From the NCBI RefSeq assembly GCF_032854445.1, contig NC_088301.1, forward strand, positions 18,901,808-18,965,807: a stretch of DNA of 64,000 nucleotides. The letters are read 5' to 3'. The position numbers and the translations under genes are program-made. The notes under the pieces are model-generated. The model was not told where the DNA came from. It searched no databases and saw nothing but the letters and a program-made list of their open reading frames with translations. The DNA comes from Liolophura sinensis (lineage: Eukaryota > Mollusca > Polyplacophora > Chitonida > Chitonidae). This document shows positions 35,406-47,811 of this stretch, piece by piece (the stretch's first letter is position 1; every line of letters starts with the position of its first letter).

Positions 35406-36220
35406 CCTTCATTGTGTGAGCCGGCGCTTAAACCAAACACTGCCCAATAAGTCCATTACGTCTGTATCATGTACCTGTAGACATATGACATGTAGAGTAA
35501 CGACCAAAGCCACCCGGTACATACCAGCTCCCCACGGATGACATGGTACAATATACATACTGTGGATAGACTACACACCATGGAGCTTGGCTGTTCGTGC
35601 TCGGTGGTCATCAGTATCACTGTCAATCACACGGACAGCCTGCAAATAAACACGTGTCCCAGGGGAATTACCAATGTGGTTGTAAGTGTAGCTCGATGTA
35701 TCACGCGAGGGGAGAAGAATCCGTCTCCTGGAGACTCACGGAGGACAGCAAGGGTGATGGATCAGGAATTATCCCCGGCTAAAGCCCCGCATATCGTCAG
35801 AGGTCATTCCGTGTAGGCATCGATCTTGTCTTGACAGGACGGCAGATGGGAAGGATCGAGATGTGTATAACGCCACTGAGCGACAGGACGGCGGAGCCAG
35901 TTCAATTCCCGGTTTAGTTCACCTATCGATTTTTTTTTTGTTTCATATGACTTAATTTTCGCCCGGTTTTGACTCTCGTGCCATATTCTTTTCTGTCCAT
36001 TTGTCAATTACTTATTCATCAGCGCACTAACACCGGGAAAAACGGAGACAGGTCGACTCACAAGTTTTCCGTCAATCATCCCCCAACTTCCTCACCGCCC
36101 AAAGACAGGCCAGTCTCTACAACAACTCCATCGAACAACTGTATGTTTATATACTGTCAGACTGATCAGTTCCCCTGGACATCTATCTCAGCTGTATATT
36201 CTGAACTGCCTCCCTTGCCG
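35406..36220. other. Non-coding stretch with a possible tRNA-like remnant
   Basis: At about 35870-35915 GCCACTGAGCGAC and CAGTTCAATTCCCGG resemble tRNA A and B boxes and may be a SINE head. Frames of 92-105 codons (35538-35816, 35969-36286) have no recognisable domain. Confidence 0.35.
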
Positions 36221-36432
36221 TTGAGCGTTCAGCGTCACCGTGTCATTTTAATGGCTCGGGTGAATCAACCTACTTGCCTTCGGTAAGTCGTCTCAGTGAA
36301 GCAGCACTAGATAAAAGAGTGGTGGAAATTCGTCGTATAACAAGGAGGTTACATGCGCTCTAAGGAATCTTTCGCCGTGATTCCTTGTTGTTAAGTACGA
36401 CGTTAAACCCCAAGCACTCACTCACTCACTCT
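36221..36432 (+). mobile_element. SINE-2 3' part
   Basis: GCGTTCAGCGTCACCGTGTC, AATGGCTCGGG, TGCCTTCGGTAAGTCGTCTC, AGTGAAGCAGCACTAGATAAA, TTCGCCGTGATTCCTTG and GTTAAGTACGACGTTAAACC, then CCAAGCACTCACTCACTCACT. It is close to the complete copy at 27766 but lacks the tRNA-like head and has a deletion next to GCGTTCAGC. Confidence 0.9.
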
Positions 36433-38136
36433 ACATGTAAATAACTTCCAAATGAGGAAGAAACGTGTTGTGTATGCTCAGATGCATGTATTTACATTTT
36501 TGTATGTGAAGACAATATAGCATAATTCCATCCAAGATGAAGTACTATATCATGGTGATCAATATCATATCTAAAAAGGGAGTTTTTGTTAATGTACACG
36601 ATCGGGCGCATTCCCCCATCAGCAAACCTTGTCTAACATTTCTACAAATACACGATGAATATTAATAATTCACCCTGTTGTATAATCTGTGTTATCAAAT
36701 GTTATGGTCATAAATATAAAATCACAGGCATTTAAAAACAAAAAGATGCATGTGAAGATTGAAGGCAGCTGTTTTACTGGCGAGATTTTAGATATGGACA
36801 TGGTGATATGTCATCGGGATGATGCTTTCCAGCTAGACGTGTTGTCTACCGTGGTTTGTTGACACAGTGTCTAGCGGGGTGCGAGCAACAGGAGAGTTAG
36901 AATAAACAGTGCCAGACATAACGGGATTTGTAGATAGAGCGCATATATAGAAATGATAGTAATCTATATGGTGTTAAAATTACTGGGTGACATAAACACA
37001 GATGGAATCGCAAATCATCCGAATCGAAATGAAAATTAATTATCGGTTAGGTCTATGTTATTAATAATACACGGAATGGTACGTGCTCTGTACATTTGTT
37101 AATTGATTTGCATCGCAGTGGTCACTGCTCCGCCAGGAAGAAACGTCGGCCTCATACTGGGAGACGTGAAATGTAGCAAGTGCCTGTTGGCACATTTTAT
37201 TGATGTATACATGTATACATATCCAATGTACCTCGTCTCGATCGAGACAATTGTCCTGTTGTTAAGAGATGATTAATCTAACGTACAATCTGTCTAGTCA
37301 GCAGTAACGTATCTCACATACAGACACCTTTCTTGCTATTTATTAGCATTTACGATACATTGCACATACTGCCTATGCGTACTTTCTGAAAATGTTCAAT
37401 AGAAAGCCGTTGTCAATACAATGACAATCAAACAAACAAACATGCAAACGCTTAAATATATGCGACGGATGACAAAGAGAAATTTTTATAACTTATTTGA
37501 TGTAGCTAATATACTGTGTATGCAATTCATTAGCCATGCAGAATATAGTGAAAATAAGAATTATACTGAATGACTGCTTTGTCTTTTTCGCCGGTCTTAA
37601 GCATTGTTCGCATATATAACAAACAGACCGGAGTAAACCACGAACCTTAGGCAGGTATCTGACAAACCTCATGACTTAAAGCCACTTTTAAAATGAAGTG
37701 TAAGCTGAATTCGAGCACGGACTTCCTTGGTTAAAGGCATACTAGTCAAATAACAACTTATAATTACTAACTGATTTACTATGATAATATAAGATATTAG
37801 GGCAAAAAAGCAGCAAGAAGGATACGGAATTAAACGTATTAGCATTAAGAATCTTTTGTCTCCAGCAGGTATGGATATAAATATAATTTACACGCGTTCA
37901 GAGAATTTCACACAATAATGTAAATTTACAAAACGTAAATGTAAAAGGTTTCACAAGCTTTCGATACTATTGGCGTGATGTTCATTAAGTGACTGTCCAT
38001 TTTATTTCAAGTGATATAAATGGTATACACCGGAATGTTTAGCAACATAAGAGCCATATTCAGCCATAGTGTTTACCAGAGGCACTATTACATCACAGTA
38101 CAATTACAAGATCACAAACACCGACTTACGACCCAC
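36433..38136. other. Non-coding stretch, nothing recognised
   Basis: About 1.7 kb of AT-rich sequence without any frame of 60 codons and without a recognised repeat. Confidence 0.55.
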
Positions 38137-38350
38137 GTACGACCAGTGGCCGAATTGATTAGAGCGCCAGCGCGGCGCAATGACCCAAGAGCCTCTCATC
38201 AATGCGGTCGCTGTGAGTTCAGTCCAGCTCATGGTTTCCCCCGGGCTCTGCCCGGTTTCCTCCCATTATAATGCTGGCCGCCGTCATGTATTAAAGTGAA
38301 ATATTAATGAGTGCGGCGTAAATCACTAATGAAAAAAAAAATAATAAAGC
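38137..38350 (+). mobile_element. SINE-1 with internal deletion
   Basis: The head is diverged (GACCAGTGGCCGAATTGATT), and AGAGCCTCTCATCAATGCGG with GTCGCTGTGAGTTCAGTCC is retained. About 60 bp between TCCAGCTCATG and GTTTCCCCCGGGC is missing. The tail is A-rich with AATAATAAA. Confidence 0.9.
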
Positions 38351-39325
38351 AGTATATAACTTCACTCACGTTCAGTCTAGAAGTACAGGATAATGCCATA
38401 ATCTATTATCACAGCACTATACTTGCCTACGAACGTATGTATATCGTCAGGCTGATGAAGGCCACGTATAGAGTTGACGATGAGAATAGTAAATATAAAG
38501 TCGTGAAGAACAACAGTATGCCGTTTATGGGAGATTGTCTTTGTATATATTTATTTCTGTATGATTCAGAATACTTGGAACAATTTCCGAACAAAGAGAT
38601 AGTTTTTACCGCATTCCAAGGAGTCCACAACAGATGAACAAAATGTTTTTTTCTGTCTGGTCTTAGTGTTCTTGGGCAGAAATATGAACAATGTTATCAC
38701 ATGAACAATGTTATCACATGAACAATGTTATCAGATGATAATTTCTCATGTCTTGTAAAGGCATCACCCTCAAAGAGGTAAAAATGTAAAGCAGGTGACT
38801 TGTCCAACTCGATGAATCTCACACAAGATTTAACAATGAAACGCGAACACACTTAGATAAATCCAGTAGATGTAACTGAATCATCTAATGATACAACATT
38901 ACAGTATACGGTACACGAAACAATGTAAACAACAACAAAGTATACATTCTTACGGAGAATATAGCAGCTCAATAACAAGTCTCAGTACACAAATAGGTAA
39001 GTCCACAGTTACTCGTGAATTCCTCTGGTGAAAGATAACACTTGTATCGATGTGACAATCAGTTGTACACAAAGGCATACTCATAAATGGTTGACATCGA
39101 ACCTCCCTGCGAGTCTTTAACGCTTCCCTTCGCAACTGATTAGTGATAAAGTGCGCTAAGAATCCAGTCCTCGAGAGCAATGTCATCTCCAGTGGAACTG
39201 GGGTAAAAGTACGTCACAGCCCAAAGAGATGAGGGGCAATAAAAGCTGAGAACACAAGTCTGCTGATCTGCTCTCTGTCGAGTTCATTCACAGAGCATAA
39301 CAATGCAATGAACACAGTGTATTAC
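38351..39325. other. Non-coding stretch with a 17-bp triplication
   Basis: ATGAACAATGTTATCAC occurs three times in tandem at 38684-38734. A 108-codon frame (38311-38637) begins in the SINE tail and has a varied composition but no known domain. It is not called. Confidence 0.4.
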
Positions 39326-39412
39326 ATCCTCTCCGGGAATGTCTTCCAGTAACCTGCGGATGGTCGTGGGTTTCCGCCGGGCTCTGCCCGCTTTCCTCTC
39401 ATCATATTTTGT
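39326..39412 (+). mobile_element. SINE-1 middle fragment
   Basis: CCTCTCCGGGAATGTCTTCC, AGTAACCTGCGGATGGTCGT and GGGCTCTGCCCGCTTTCCTC are clear. Both the head and the 3' terminus are missing. Confidence 0.85.
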
Positions 39413-39779
39413 TACCAGGAATAAAACCAACAACTCGACAACTGGTCCGAGATGCACCCCTTTTCATTAACACATTGCCCATCTATGTTTATTCTTTAAT
39501 GACAACAATTCCTTACCCCAGACCGTATATGATAATACAAATACACCTGTATAATCTAGTATAGTGCGCCCATCTTAGAGCAATATGTCAAATTTTCCAT
39601 TTCTTTGCTTAAGACTGTAGACTTTCTAGGAACCGACTGGGTATGTGTTGTATTCCCTGTGTTGTATTAGTAATTGAAAGCCATGAAACTACGGATAAAA
39701 TTTTTCGATTTCCTCGCTCTCATTGCTTGCTGGTGGTAATAAGCGTTCAACTTACTTCTGTAACTTGCCAAATCTCCCT

Positions 39780-39868
39780 AGTTTACACAGGGCACCTACC
39801 CATGAAAACTGATGGCCATTGTATAAGTGGAAATTTGTTTGAGTATGGCGGTAAACAACAGTAAAAAA
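39780..39868 (+). mobile_element. SINE-1 3' remnant, strongly diverged
   Basis: GATGGCCATTGTATAAGTGG, AAATTTGTTTGAGTATGGCG and GTAAACAACAGTAAAAAAGA follow the order of the SINE-1 3' end with many changes. Confidence 0.6.
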
Positions 39869-40206
39869 GATAGATTGAGTATGATAATAACATTACGTAA
39901 ATGTTTAAAATTTCTGAGCCCAGTTGATCAAAAGTGTGTTGGCAGTTATGCTCGGTATTAAATTCAGGCTGGATTAAAATCCCATTAGCTTTGTATTAGG
40001 CCAACGCTAGTATTAAGACATAACCTTCAATACACTTTCAAACAGCCCATTCCTGTATTTCTATAATGTGTTGAAGACGTGTTCTACATACGTACTACAT
40101 CGAATCAGTATTCAGGTTTATACCAGAGTTCCAGATAAGGTTAGTTCTTACAGCTGTCTACCACAATCCACAGTAAGTATTTGCAGTAAGCAATACCAAG
40201 TAACAA

Positions 40207-40432
40207 ATATTTATATTTTGTTGGCTGGTGTTTTACGCTGTACTCAAGAATATTTCACTTTCACAAGGGCGGCAAGCATTATAGTAGGTGGAAGCCGGGC
40301 GGATCCCGGGGGAAACCAACGACCATCTGCAGGTTGCTGCCAGACCTTCCCACATTCGGTCAGAGAGAAAGCTAACATGAGCTGGACTTGAACTCACAGC
40401 GACCGCACTGGCGTGCTAACCCAGTCGGCAAT
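40207..40432 (-). mobile_element. SINE-1, nearly complete
   Basis: ATTTATATTTTGTTGGCTGG, GTGTTTTACGCTGTACTCAA, AAGGGCGGCAAGCATTATAG and CCAGACCTTCCCACATTCGG are followed by AGCTGGACTTGAACTCACAG and part of the head (GCGTGCTAACCCAGTCGGC). A stretch between the B box and A box is deleted. A plus-strand frame over it (40068-40391) is not a gene. Confidence 0.9.
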
Positions 40433-41274
40433 GGAAGGTTTACTGCGCGTCATGAAGACGAACAAAGTTTGTTTCATTGAAATCTACCGGCAAATCTGTT
40501 TACGTTGGAAATTCAATAAAAGGCTGACCAGCGATATTCATATTCTCTCATCATATTCCAAAGTAATGTAAATGACAATTTGATAGGGATTTGTACAGGG
40601 AGGTATTATTCGAATGCAAGCCAATACAGACGCATGATAGTAGGAAAGGTTCCATGCAGTAAAGAAATCCATACTTCGCCAGTACAAAAGTTACGGTCAC
40701 ATGTACATGTTAAGTAATGTTAAGCCCGTCGGCTTCCGGGCTGCACGTTTGCCTGGAGTTCTACAACTCCTTATATCCACGGTGAACAAGAAGTATCGAT
40801 GATTTGTTTCTTTTCGCTAATTCTGAGGATACACGCATGGCGTGGTCAATGCACGCGGTGATTTGACATTACGGCAAATATGTAGGGCTCATCAAGTTGA
40901 AGTGCTTTGTAAATTTCAGTAATTGCTAATGCTGCCTCGTTAAAATGGAATACATAAAGCAGCTCTTGATATTTTGGAAGTCTAACCCTCGTCGTGCCGT
41001 AGAAACTCTACTAAGAATTGGCTTGTGGTAATGGCGGAGAACTTAGACGTATCAATATTGACAAAGCGAAAGAGGTACTGACTAATCTTGCATTGGCGTC
41101 TACATACCTATTTGCTGTGTGTGTCCCACAGACAGTAATAAGTAATAAATGCACACGAACAGTATGTACCCACATATACATGTATCCACATGCTGATAAA
41201 CCCATGTTGATAAAGCATTTCCATCGTTACGTACACGGGGTATCAATTTTCATGTCATGAGCAAAGTAAGTACA
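40433..41274. other. Non-coding stretch, nothing recognised
   Basis: Two opposing frames (41011-41260) overlap each other and have no domain. No repeat was assigned. Confidence 0.45.
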
Positions 41275-41905
41275 ACCACAACATGTTTGAAGAACGACGG
41301 TTAGGGAACACAACGGATTTGGACAACGATGGGTAGGGAACACAGCAGGTTTAGGCAAACATGAGTAGGAACCACAAGAGATTTAGACAACGACGGGTAG
41401 GGACCACAACGGGTTTAGGCAACGACGGTATCGGTCATAACTAGCTTGGGCAAATACGGGTAGGGACAACAATGGGTTTGGACAACGATAGTTTTGGACC
41501 ACAACGAGCGTGGATAACGAGGGGTAGGGACCTCAACGGGTTTGGACCACAACGGATCTGGACAACGACGGGTAAGGACCACAACGGACTTGGACAACGA
41601 AGAGTACAGACCACAACTGGTTTGGATAACGACGGGTAGGGACCATAACGGGCATGGACAACGACGAGTAGGGACCATAACGGATTTGGATAACGACGAG
41701 CTTGGACTACAACGGGTTTGGACTACAACAGTAAACAGGTCGGAACCAATACGACTTGGAACCTCAACGTTAAGAGGCCACAACGGTAGTGGACCACCAC
41801 ATCGACCTACTCCACAACGGATAATGTCCAAACGGTTTGGACCAACAATGTGAACCACAACTGATATGGACAACAGTGGGTAGGAATTACCGTGGGTTTA
41901 GACCA
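41275..41905. repeat. About 33-bp minisatellite, about 18 units
   Basis: Units resemble GGACAACGACGGGTAGGGAC followed by CACAACGGGTTT, with frequent small variants. Frames of 152 (minus) and 103 (plus) codons are open across it owing to the unit composition. Confidence 0.92.
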
Positions 41906-41991
41906 CAAAGAGAAATGACCATGAAGGGAAGCTATTCACTTCTGAGAATTGCAGAATCCATTCTCTCGTAACCAGCGATCACCAGTGACAA

Positions 41992-42093
41992 CATTCAGCA
42001 CAACAGATCAACTTGTTTGATGTCGCATTCAGCACAACAGATCAACTTGTTTGATGTCGCATTCAGCACAACAGATCAACTTGTTTGATGTCG
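41992..42093. repeat. 34-bp tandem repeat, 3 copies
   Basis: Three consecutive, essentially identical units starting CATTCAGCACAACAGATCAA at 41992, 42026 and 42060. The high identity indicates a recent duplication. Confidence 0.97.
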
Positions 42094-42212
42094 CCTTGTA
42101 TCACGAATCACATCTCTCTCTCCTTGGACACGGTATTCAGGTATTGAGAATACGTGAATGTCATGTAATGTAAAAAGCAAGCTATTTTAAACGTAGAACA
42201 AAGATCAAGTCG

Positions 42213-42468
42213 AGGCCTCCTCGGCCGAGGTGGCAAGCGTATCAGCGCGGAATAATGACCTAAGAGCATCTCACCAATGCGGTCGCCGCGAGTTCAAGTC
42301 CATGCTGACTTTCTCTCCGGACGTACGTGGAAGATCTGGCCGCAATCTGCGGATGATCGTGGGTTTCCCTCGGGCTCTGCCCGGTTTCCTCCAACCAAAA
42401 TGCTGCCGAGGTCGTATAAGTGAAATTTTCTTGAATATGGCGTAAAACACCAGCCAAATAAATCAATA
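42213..42468 (+). mobile_element. SINE-1, full length, imperfect target-site duplication
   Basis: The head is GGCCTCCTCGGCCGAGGTGG, then ATGCGGTCGCCGCGAGTTCA and AGTCCATGCTGACTTTCTCT. The body is CTGCGGATGATCGTGGGTTT and GGGCTCTGCCCGGTTTCCTC. The 3' end is TTGAATATGGCGTAAAACAC with tail AAATAAATCAATA. Flanks AAGATCAAGTCG (42201-42212) and AAGATCGAGTTG (42469-42480) match at 10 of 12 positions, consistent with an aged target-site duplication. Confidence 0.93.
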
Positions 42469-42480
42469 AAGATCGAGTTG

Positions 42481-45400
42481 TGCTGATAGTTGTAGTACAT
42501 GTATATTGATTGTCCCTGTATAATTGATTCTACTCGCAACATAAAACTAATCAGAATCTTAGTTGTTAAATTGATGTTCCATTATACACAATCGCATTCC
42601 CACACTGAATGCGCAGTGTCAAGATGACATATCAGGGTTTTATTAATTGTGAAAGTATGTGCAGCATAGCTAAACATTCAGTTTAATATTTAAACACGTA
42701 CCTTGTAAGACGTTCACTTCATTGTACATTTTATTGATTCTTTTATGAGTTTCGCGTTGAAGCAGTCGAACTTTTAGCATGTGCAAAGCTAATGTTACTC
42801 TAAAGGCTGCCGGCGGTTTCTCTTTTTAATTAGAGGAAAAAATTACCGTTCGTCAAATCAGTTAATGATTTAATCAATACGAGAAATTACAAGTCTTCTC
42901 TTTTAATTCCAAGTCTTTGCCAGACTCCGTAAATGTTGACGGGTTAGATGGTTTGATGGATTCCTATAGGCCACAGGAAGCGCCGATGTTTGCAGCCATG
43001 GGAGATGACAGTCTTATCTAGCCCGAAAATATTTTCTCTTCCATCTGAAGTGGGTGCCTTTCTAAAAATCTTTTCAACTTAATTTCAACTTATATTTTAA
43101 ACAGACTTTACAATAATCTTCGTACTTGCTCGCTTGGCGTTCAGCATAAGAGAAATAGGCCAGTCACCAGTCACCAAATATCAGTACAATGTGATTGGAT
43201 ATGGCATTGTGTCTGGTGTCTTGGGCATGATGTTGCAGTCAGGCATCATTATAAATATATCGGCACTATGTTAATATGACCGAAATAATGTTGAAAACGA
43301 CGTTAAATCTCAGTCAAGAAAACAAAGAATTATAAATACTTAAAATACCTACAAAGAATACTCAGCTTAAAAATAGAATTTTTTCTTCTGTTTTTGCAAA
43401 ACGCGTCAATTTACTGTGATGGAGGGTGAGCACTTCGTGTCACATTCAGGGAAGGTCTGCACGTGGTTACAGTGCAATTTTAATGAAAACTGAGGAAGGT
43501 TTAGAAAAGGTTTCGAATCGGCCTAGATCGGGCTAAGTCATGCGATTTGTCAATTGGAGGTGATTTATCAAAATCTCTAGCGTCTCCTCCATGAGCAAAC
43601 TTGGTCACAGTCGTGTACGTGAAATATTAATAGGTACGGGGTTCAAACGCGAAGGAAGTAAATAAATAAAACTGAATGGGGACAATAAGACGGGATACAG
43701 ATTTAACCTCACGACGCCACTGGTGCGATGCCAGTCTACTCAGGCGGCCAGTCCCTAACTATATACTTGGTGAGTAGGGATTGGTTCATGGAGAACATCA
43801 ATGTATGAGCGTATGCCGAATTGAGAATAACTCAGAGCCGTTTGAAAGGCTTGTTTTGCGTAACGGGATGAACACTATGAATTGTTGACACGACATGTAT
43901 CGTTAAGGCTTGGCTTTGATGAACCAACATACATCACCCGGCCAGAAGGCGTCTGACATGCTATTATCAATATCGGAATTAACTGCCCATTGCTCGACAA
44001 GCAAGTGACAATGTCGTGCTTGACACGCTGAGCCAGTCGAATGTAGCATAGCGGAATGGATTCTCTGTACAATGTGATGTAACGGTTTATTTTTACCGAA
44101 GTGGTCAGCGCTTTAGAGAGCCAGTGAACAGTTTCAATGTTTACAAGCCAGTTGTTTTATGAAAACCAGTATGGCATCCAAATGTTGGTTGTTGGAGGTC
44201 AGCACTCCTCGCTGAAAGGTCAAACATAACAATTACCTTTTTCTTCACAATAAAAAGTGTGGCTGTTAAAACGACGTGGCTCTGAACGGTATAGCAAGCT
44301 GATAAATGGTGTAACAAGTACTTCCTCTAGTGGTTAAAGTTCCTTACTAGTAATTACTAACATAAAAGACTAGATCATGGATAGTTGGCAAAAGGTCACG
44401 AGTATCCGCTGAAGTACACCTTCCTGTTACTTTACCTCAGGAAGGGTTTTATTCTAACTGTTCATACATATGCTTAAATAGTAACAAATTGCATGCTCCC
44501 TAGAACGATAACACCCAGAATGAGGTATTTTAAGACACAAGAGTTTTGGATTAAAAACCAATCTCCGACAGGGAATTTGTTTATCCCGCCGCTCCCACTG
44601 ATTGTGAGACTTTGGTAACATTCATTAAAGACCAGTCGTCTTCCAAAAATATGGTGTACAACTCGTCAGTAACATGCCAAAAGTCACTGGCTTACCCCAA
44701 TTCCCTTTACCGACAAATCTGATCGCAGTGGTATGAGTGGAAAATTCCTCCGGATGGCGTTAAAAAGTAATCACGAATAATGATGAATAAAAGTTATCAT
44801 GAATAAATAAATAAATTGAAAGTAATTTTGTTACAATACCGTTCCTCTAACAGACACATAATATTTGCCACTAGTGTATTTCTCTCTTGTGGGAAAAGAC
44901 CATACTTTTTTAAAAGAGGTTATACCTGAAATTTTGTGCAAAACTCAATATTTTGTACCGTGCTATTTATAGTATTAAACTGATTATAAACTTTGAAAAA
45001 GTTTTATAAATTTTAGGCACTTTGTTACTGATTTTGAACAGTAACACGTTCACATACATCTCTGATGCTCGTATTTTGTGAAAGGTATTCTAAACTAACT
45101 TCAAAAATTGGATTGGTTTGCGTTACTGGACTTTCTCACAAAGTCTCAGGTGTAACCTTTTTCATGCTTGGACATCTAGTGTTCCTTCCTCTAAACGTAG
45201 AAGGTTAAAAGTTCGAGATTTAGCGGAACCTCGCCCTTTCGAGCTCTCGCTTTTTCATATTTTAATATAAAGGAAAACTCCCAACTACAAAATGGCGTGG
45301 TGGAAAAAACCTTGTTCTTCCGCTTCACGCTTTCGTATTTTGCTTCACTCTTTCCCACCTTTGTTTCGTCCTTGCATCCTTTTGTCACACACTTTCGCCT

Positions 45401-47499
45401 CCTTTCTCCTTGTTTCGTCATTTTTCCTTTTTTCGAAAATAATCAGTTCAAAGGACGAAACCACGAATGGCCGCTTCAAGCTTCCATACACTTACACTGT
45501 GCATAAGGACTACAAATTACGGCTGGTGCTGGCACTTCCGGTGCCTTTAACGTTAAGATCTACGACAGGAGCGTGATGAGACTTTAATACGGATAAGTCG
45601 AACAGTAAACTCTGTTGAAGGAAAAACCGATCATTGCAAAAGCCATAAATATCGGAAAATGGTGCAATCAACAACCGTGAGTACGATATGGCACGCATGC
45701 CTTTGTGTAAATAAATCGGTGGTTCCAGAAAGCGTTTGGTTATAGGGACATGGATTTCTTCGTCAGAGCCAACAAACATAATTACACAAGCCTCAAACTA
45801 ATTATAACTAATCAATACCTTCTGAACGTATACCTTAAGTGGCTAAGGATGTTTAGGGTTTACATTTGGTGTTTTTCCGCTGGAACCTCGCCCGCCGATG
45901 TCTTTACAACTGACCTAAGATACTGCCTTAAAATTATTGATGGGAGTGGCTTAGTAACGGCTGAGTCTCTAAACAATTGAGTCCAGTTTCTTGTTATGTA
46001 CCCCGAGTATTTCTAGATTCCCCAGTTTTATTGTTTGGGGAATCATGCCAATTATAAGCAGTGGAGTTGACGGCGCTTTTGGAGTCATTTGCACATTATT
46101 AGGTTCGTTGAAGACGACTCCACTACAGGGCAGAAGATCTTGCGTCACCAGTGGAAAAGTTCGCCACTAACTTGCCAATGATCGGTAGTTTACCCGAGTA
46201 TCCGATTTCCCCAACTCATTGAAACAACCGTCATTTTAAAAGTGGTAAAATATTTGAGTAAGGCGTTACCACACTCAGTCAAATAAAGTAGTTGATTAAA
46301 CTCTAACTGATTATCAACCTAACCACGAATGGAGGTGTGGAACAAATAAGTACAAAATATCACTTTAGATCACTTTGTAGTCTTCCAAAATACCCCATTA
46401 ATTGTGGTATCGTGTCTGCCAGAAATTCGTTTGGCTAAGGTGCGTACTGCCCGTGGAAATGAAGTCACCGATTGCCATGAAGCAAACCGAAATGGTTGTC
46501 CTGAAGCTGATCCCAAAGGTTTCGACACTAATGGATTGAACATAAGAGCGAATGGGTATCCACGATATTGATAGTACGCTGACATTTCTCCTTCCTCTTG
46601 GGTTTATTTCGTTTCTGCATATCGTAAATTATTTATTTTAGTGCCTGTTTCTACACATGTGGTTTGCTTACGGTTAGATTAATATAGCCTGTCAACAAGT
46701 AAAGATGTTGAATGCGAAAAAATGTAAAGAGGAGAAAATTTGGTCATGAATGTTTAATGGTGTTATTATAGCGGTTAAGTTAATCTTGTGCGGATTACTG
46801 TACAAGGTCAGATAACGGCTGACATAACACGTAATCTGTGACCGAGGTGAAGGTTATGTTCTCAGGAAGAATCACCGTTTGCTAAAGGTGGAGTTATGGC
46901 CTACATATGTTTGTGAACTGAGCCAATCAGTCACATCGCCACCATCCTGTTCTGCAACCACGGCATTTGCGCTAACATTGTGCACGTATGAAATCAACTT
47001 TGGAAATGGCCTCCGTGCAGGTAGCTTGGCTGGCGAGCGTGGCGAAAAAAGGTACATGTGTCTAGGTAAATAATAGAGAGTAACTGGGGAATTCAGCAAG
47101 CCATCGATTTGTGGACTGCACGAAACAGGTCTTCCTACTCCTCAATACAATTGGATTATACGTGTTTTATTGATGGGATTGCTCAGCCAGCCGTTGGAAG
47201 CGACCCTGGGTTGGCGAGCCAGCCAACCATGTGTTCGGTGGTTGAGAACAACGGACCTGCTGCTGTTGCTACCGTTAACCGGTCTAGTGAGAAGGTGTCC
47301 AGGCGAGGAGGATCAACGTATACCCCCAGCTGTCCGGCAGCTGCAGACCAACCCATATAACGCTTAGGTAAGTGTTGACGTGTCCAAGGTTAAGGTGGTT
47401 TCCAGAGTGTTTAGCTTCTCAGCGAATATTCGCTTCGTCTCGGTTCCAGAGCGTTGAGAGTAACATTTAACTTCCTCTACATTAAGGGATGTCAAACCA
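42481..47499. other. Long, mostly bare stretch with old SINE remnants
   Basis: About 5 kb. A SINE-2/3-related piece lies at 43128-43318 (GCTTGGCGTTCAGCAT, GTCTTGGGCATGATGTTGCA, ACGACGTTAAATC). Very diverged SINE-1 3' ends are likely at 43555-43670, 44685-44815 and 46150-46290. A GC-richer stretch at 46870-47370 ends in a good donor-like TTAGGTAAGT, but the frames before it stop at or just before the donor. No gene was called. Confidence 0.4.
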
Positions 47500-47808
47500 A
47501 TGGCTGGTCTGGTGGAATCAATAAGATACTACCTTTACACCAGCACATCCCGTTACATGACAGACCTGAACTCTGCGCTAGGCATGTACATCAACAATGA
47601 ACAATATACCATGAGCGACAATGGTAAAAACTGTGTTAACGTCAACGCGGACGCATTGTTCCATATGTCGATAGTACTGAACCAACAGACTTTAACCTTT
47701 CTGGTTCATCCAAATATAATAATACCATTCTGCTTGAATATGATGATGAAGCGATGCTATATATTACGTTATATGTCATTGAGTCTATATTACGTTATAT
47801 GTCACTGA
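47500..47808 (+). other. Unrecognised 102-codon open frame
   Basis: The first two thirds (through about residue 60) have a balanced composition with MAGLVESIRYYLYTSTSRY and SDNGKNCVNVNADALFHMS, more protein-like than other frames nearby. The last part runs into a 26-bp tandem duplication (47760-47811) and looks non-coding. It could be a chance frame, an exon piece or a pseudogene fragment. No family is recognised. Confidence 0.2.
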
Positions 47809-47811
47809 GTC
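47760..47811. repeat. 26-bp tandem duplication
   Basis: Two copies of TATATTACGTTATATGTCAT followed by TGAGTC, differing at one base. Confidence 0.95.

Noticed and set aside
35047-35412. 121-codon minus-strand frame with Leu-Leu-Arg motifs
   Set aside because: The motifs are the translated 50-bp repeat, not leucine-rich repeats.
41415-41873. 152-codon minus-strand frame
   Set aside because: It lies wholly within the 33-bp minisatellite and its residues follow the repeat period.
47109-47370. GC-richer frames ending near a donor-like AGGTAAGT
   Set aside because: The frames stop at or just before the donor and no acceptor or partner exon was found.
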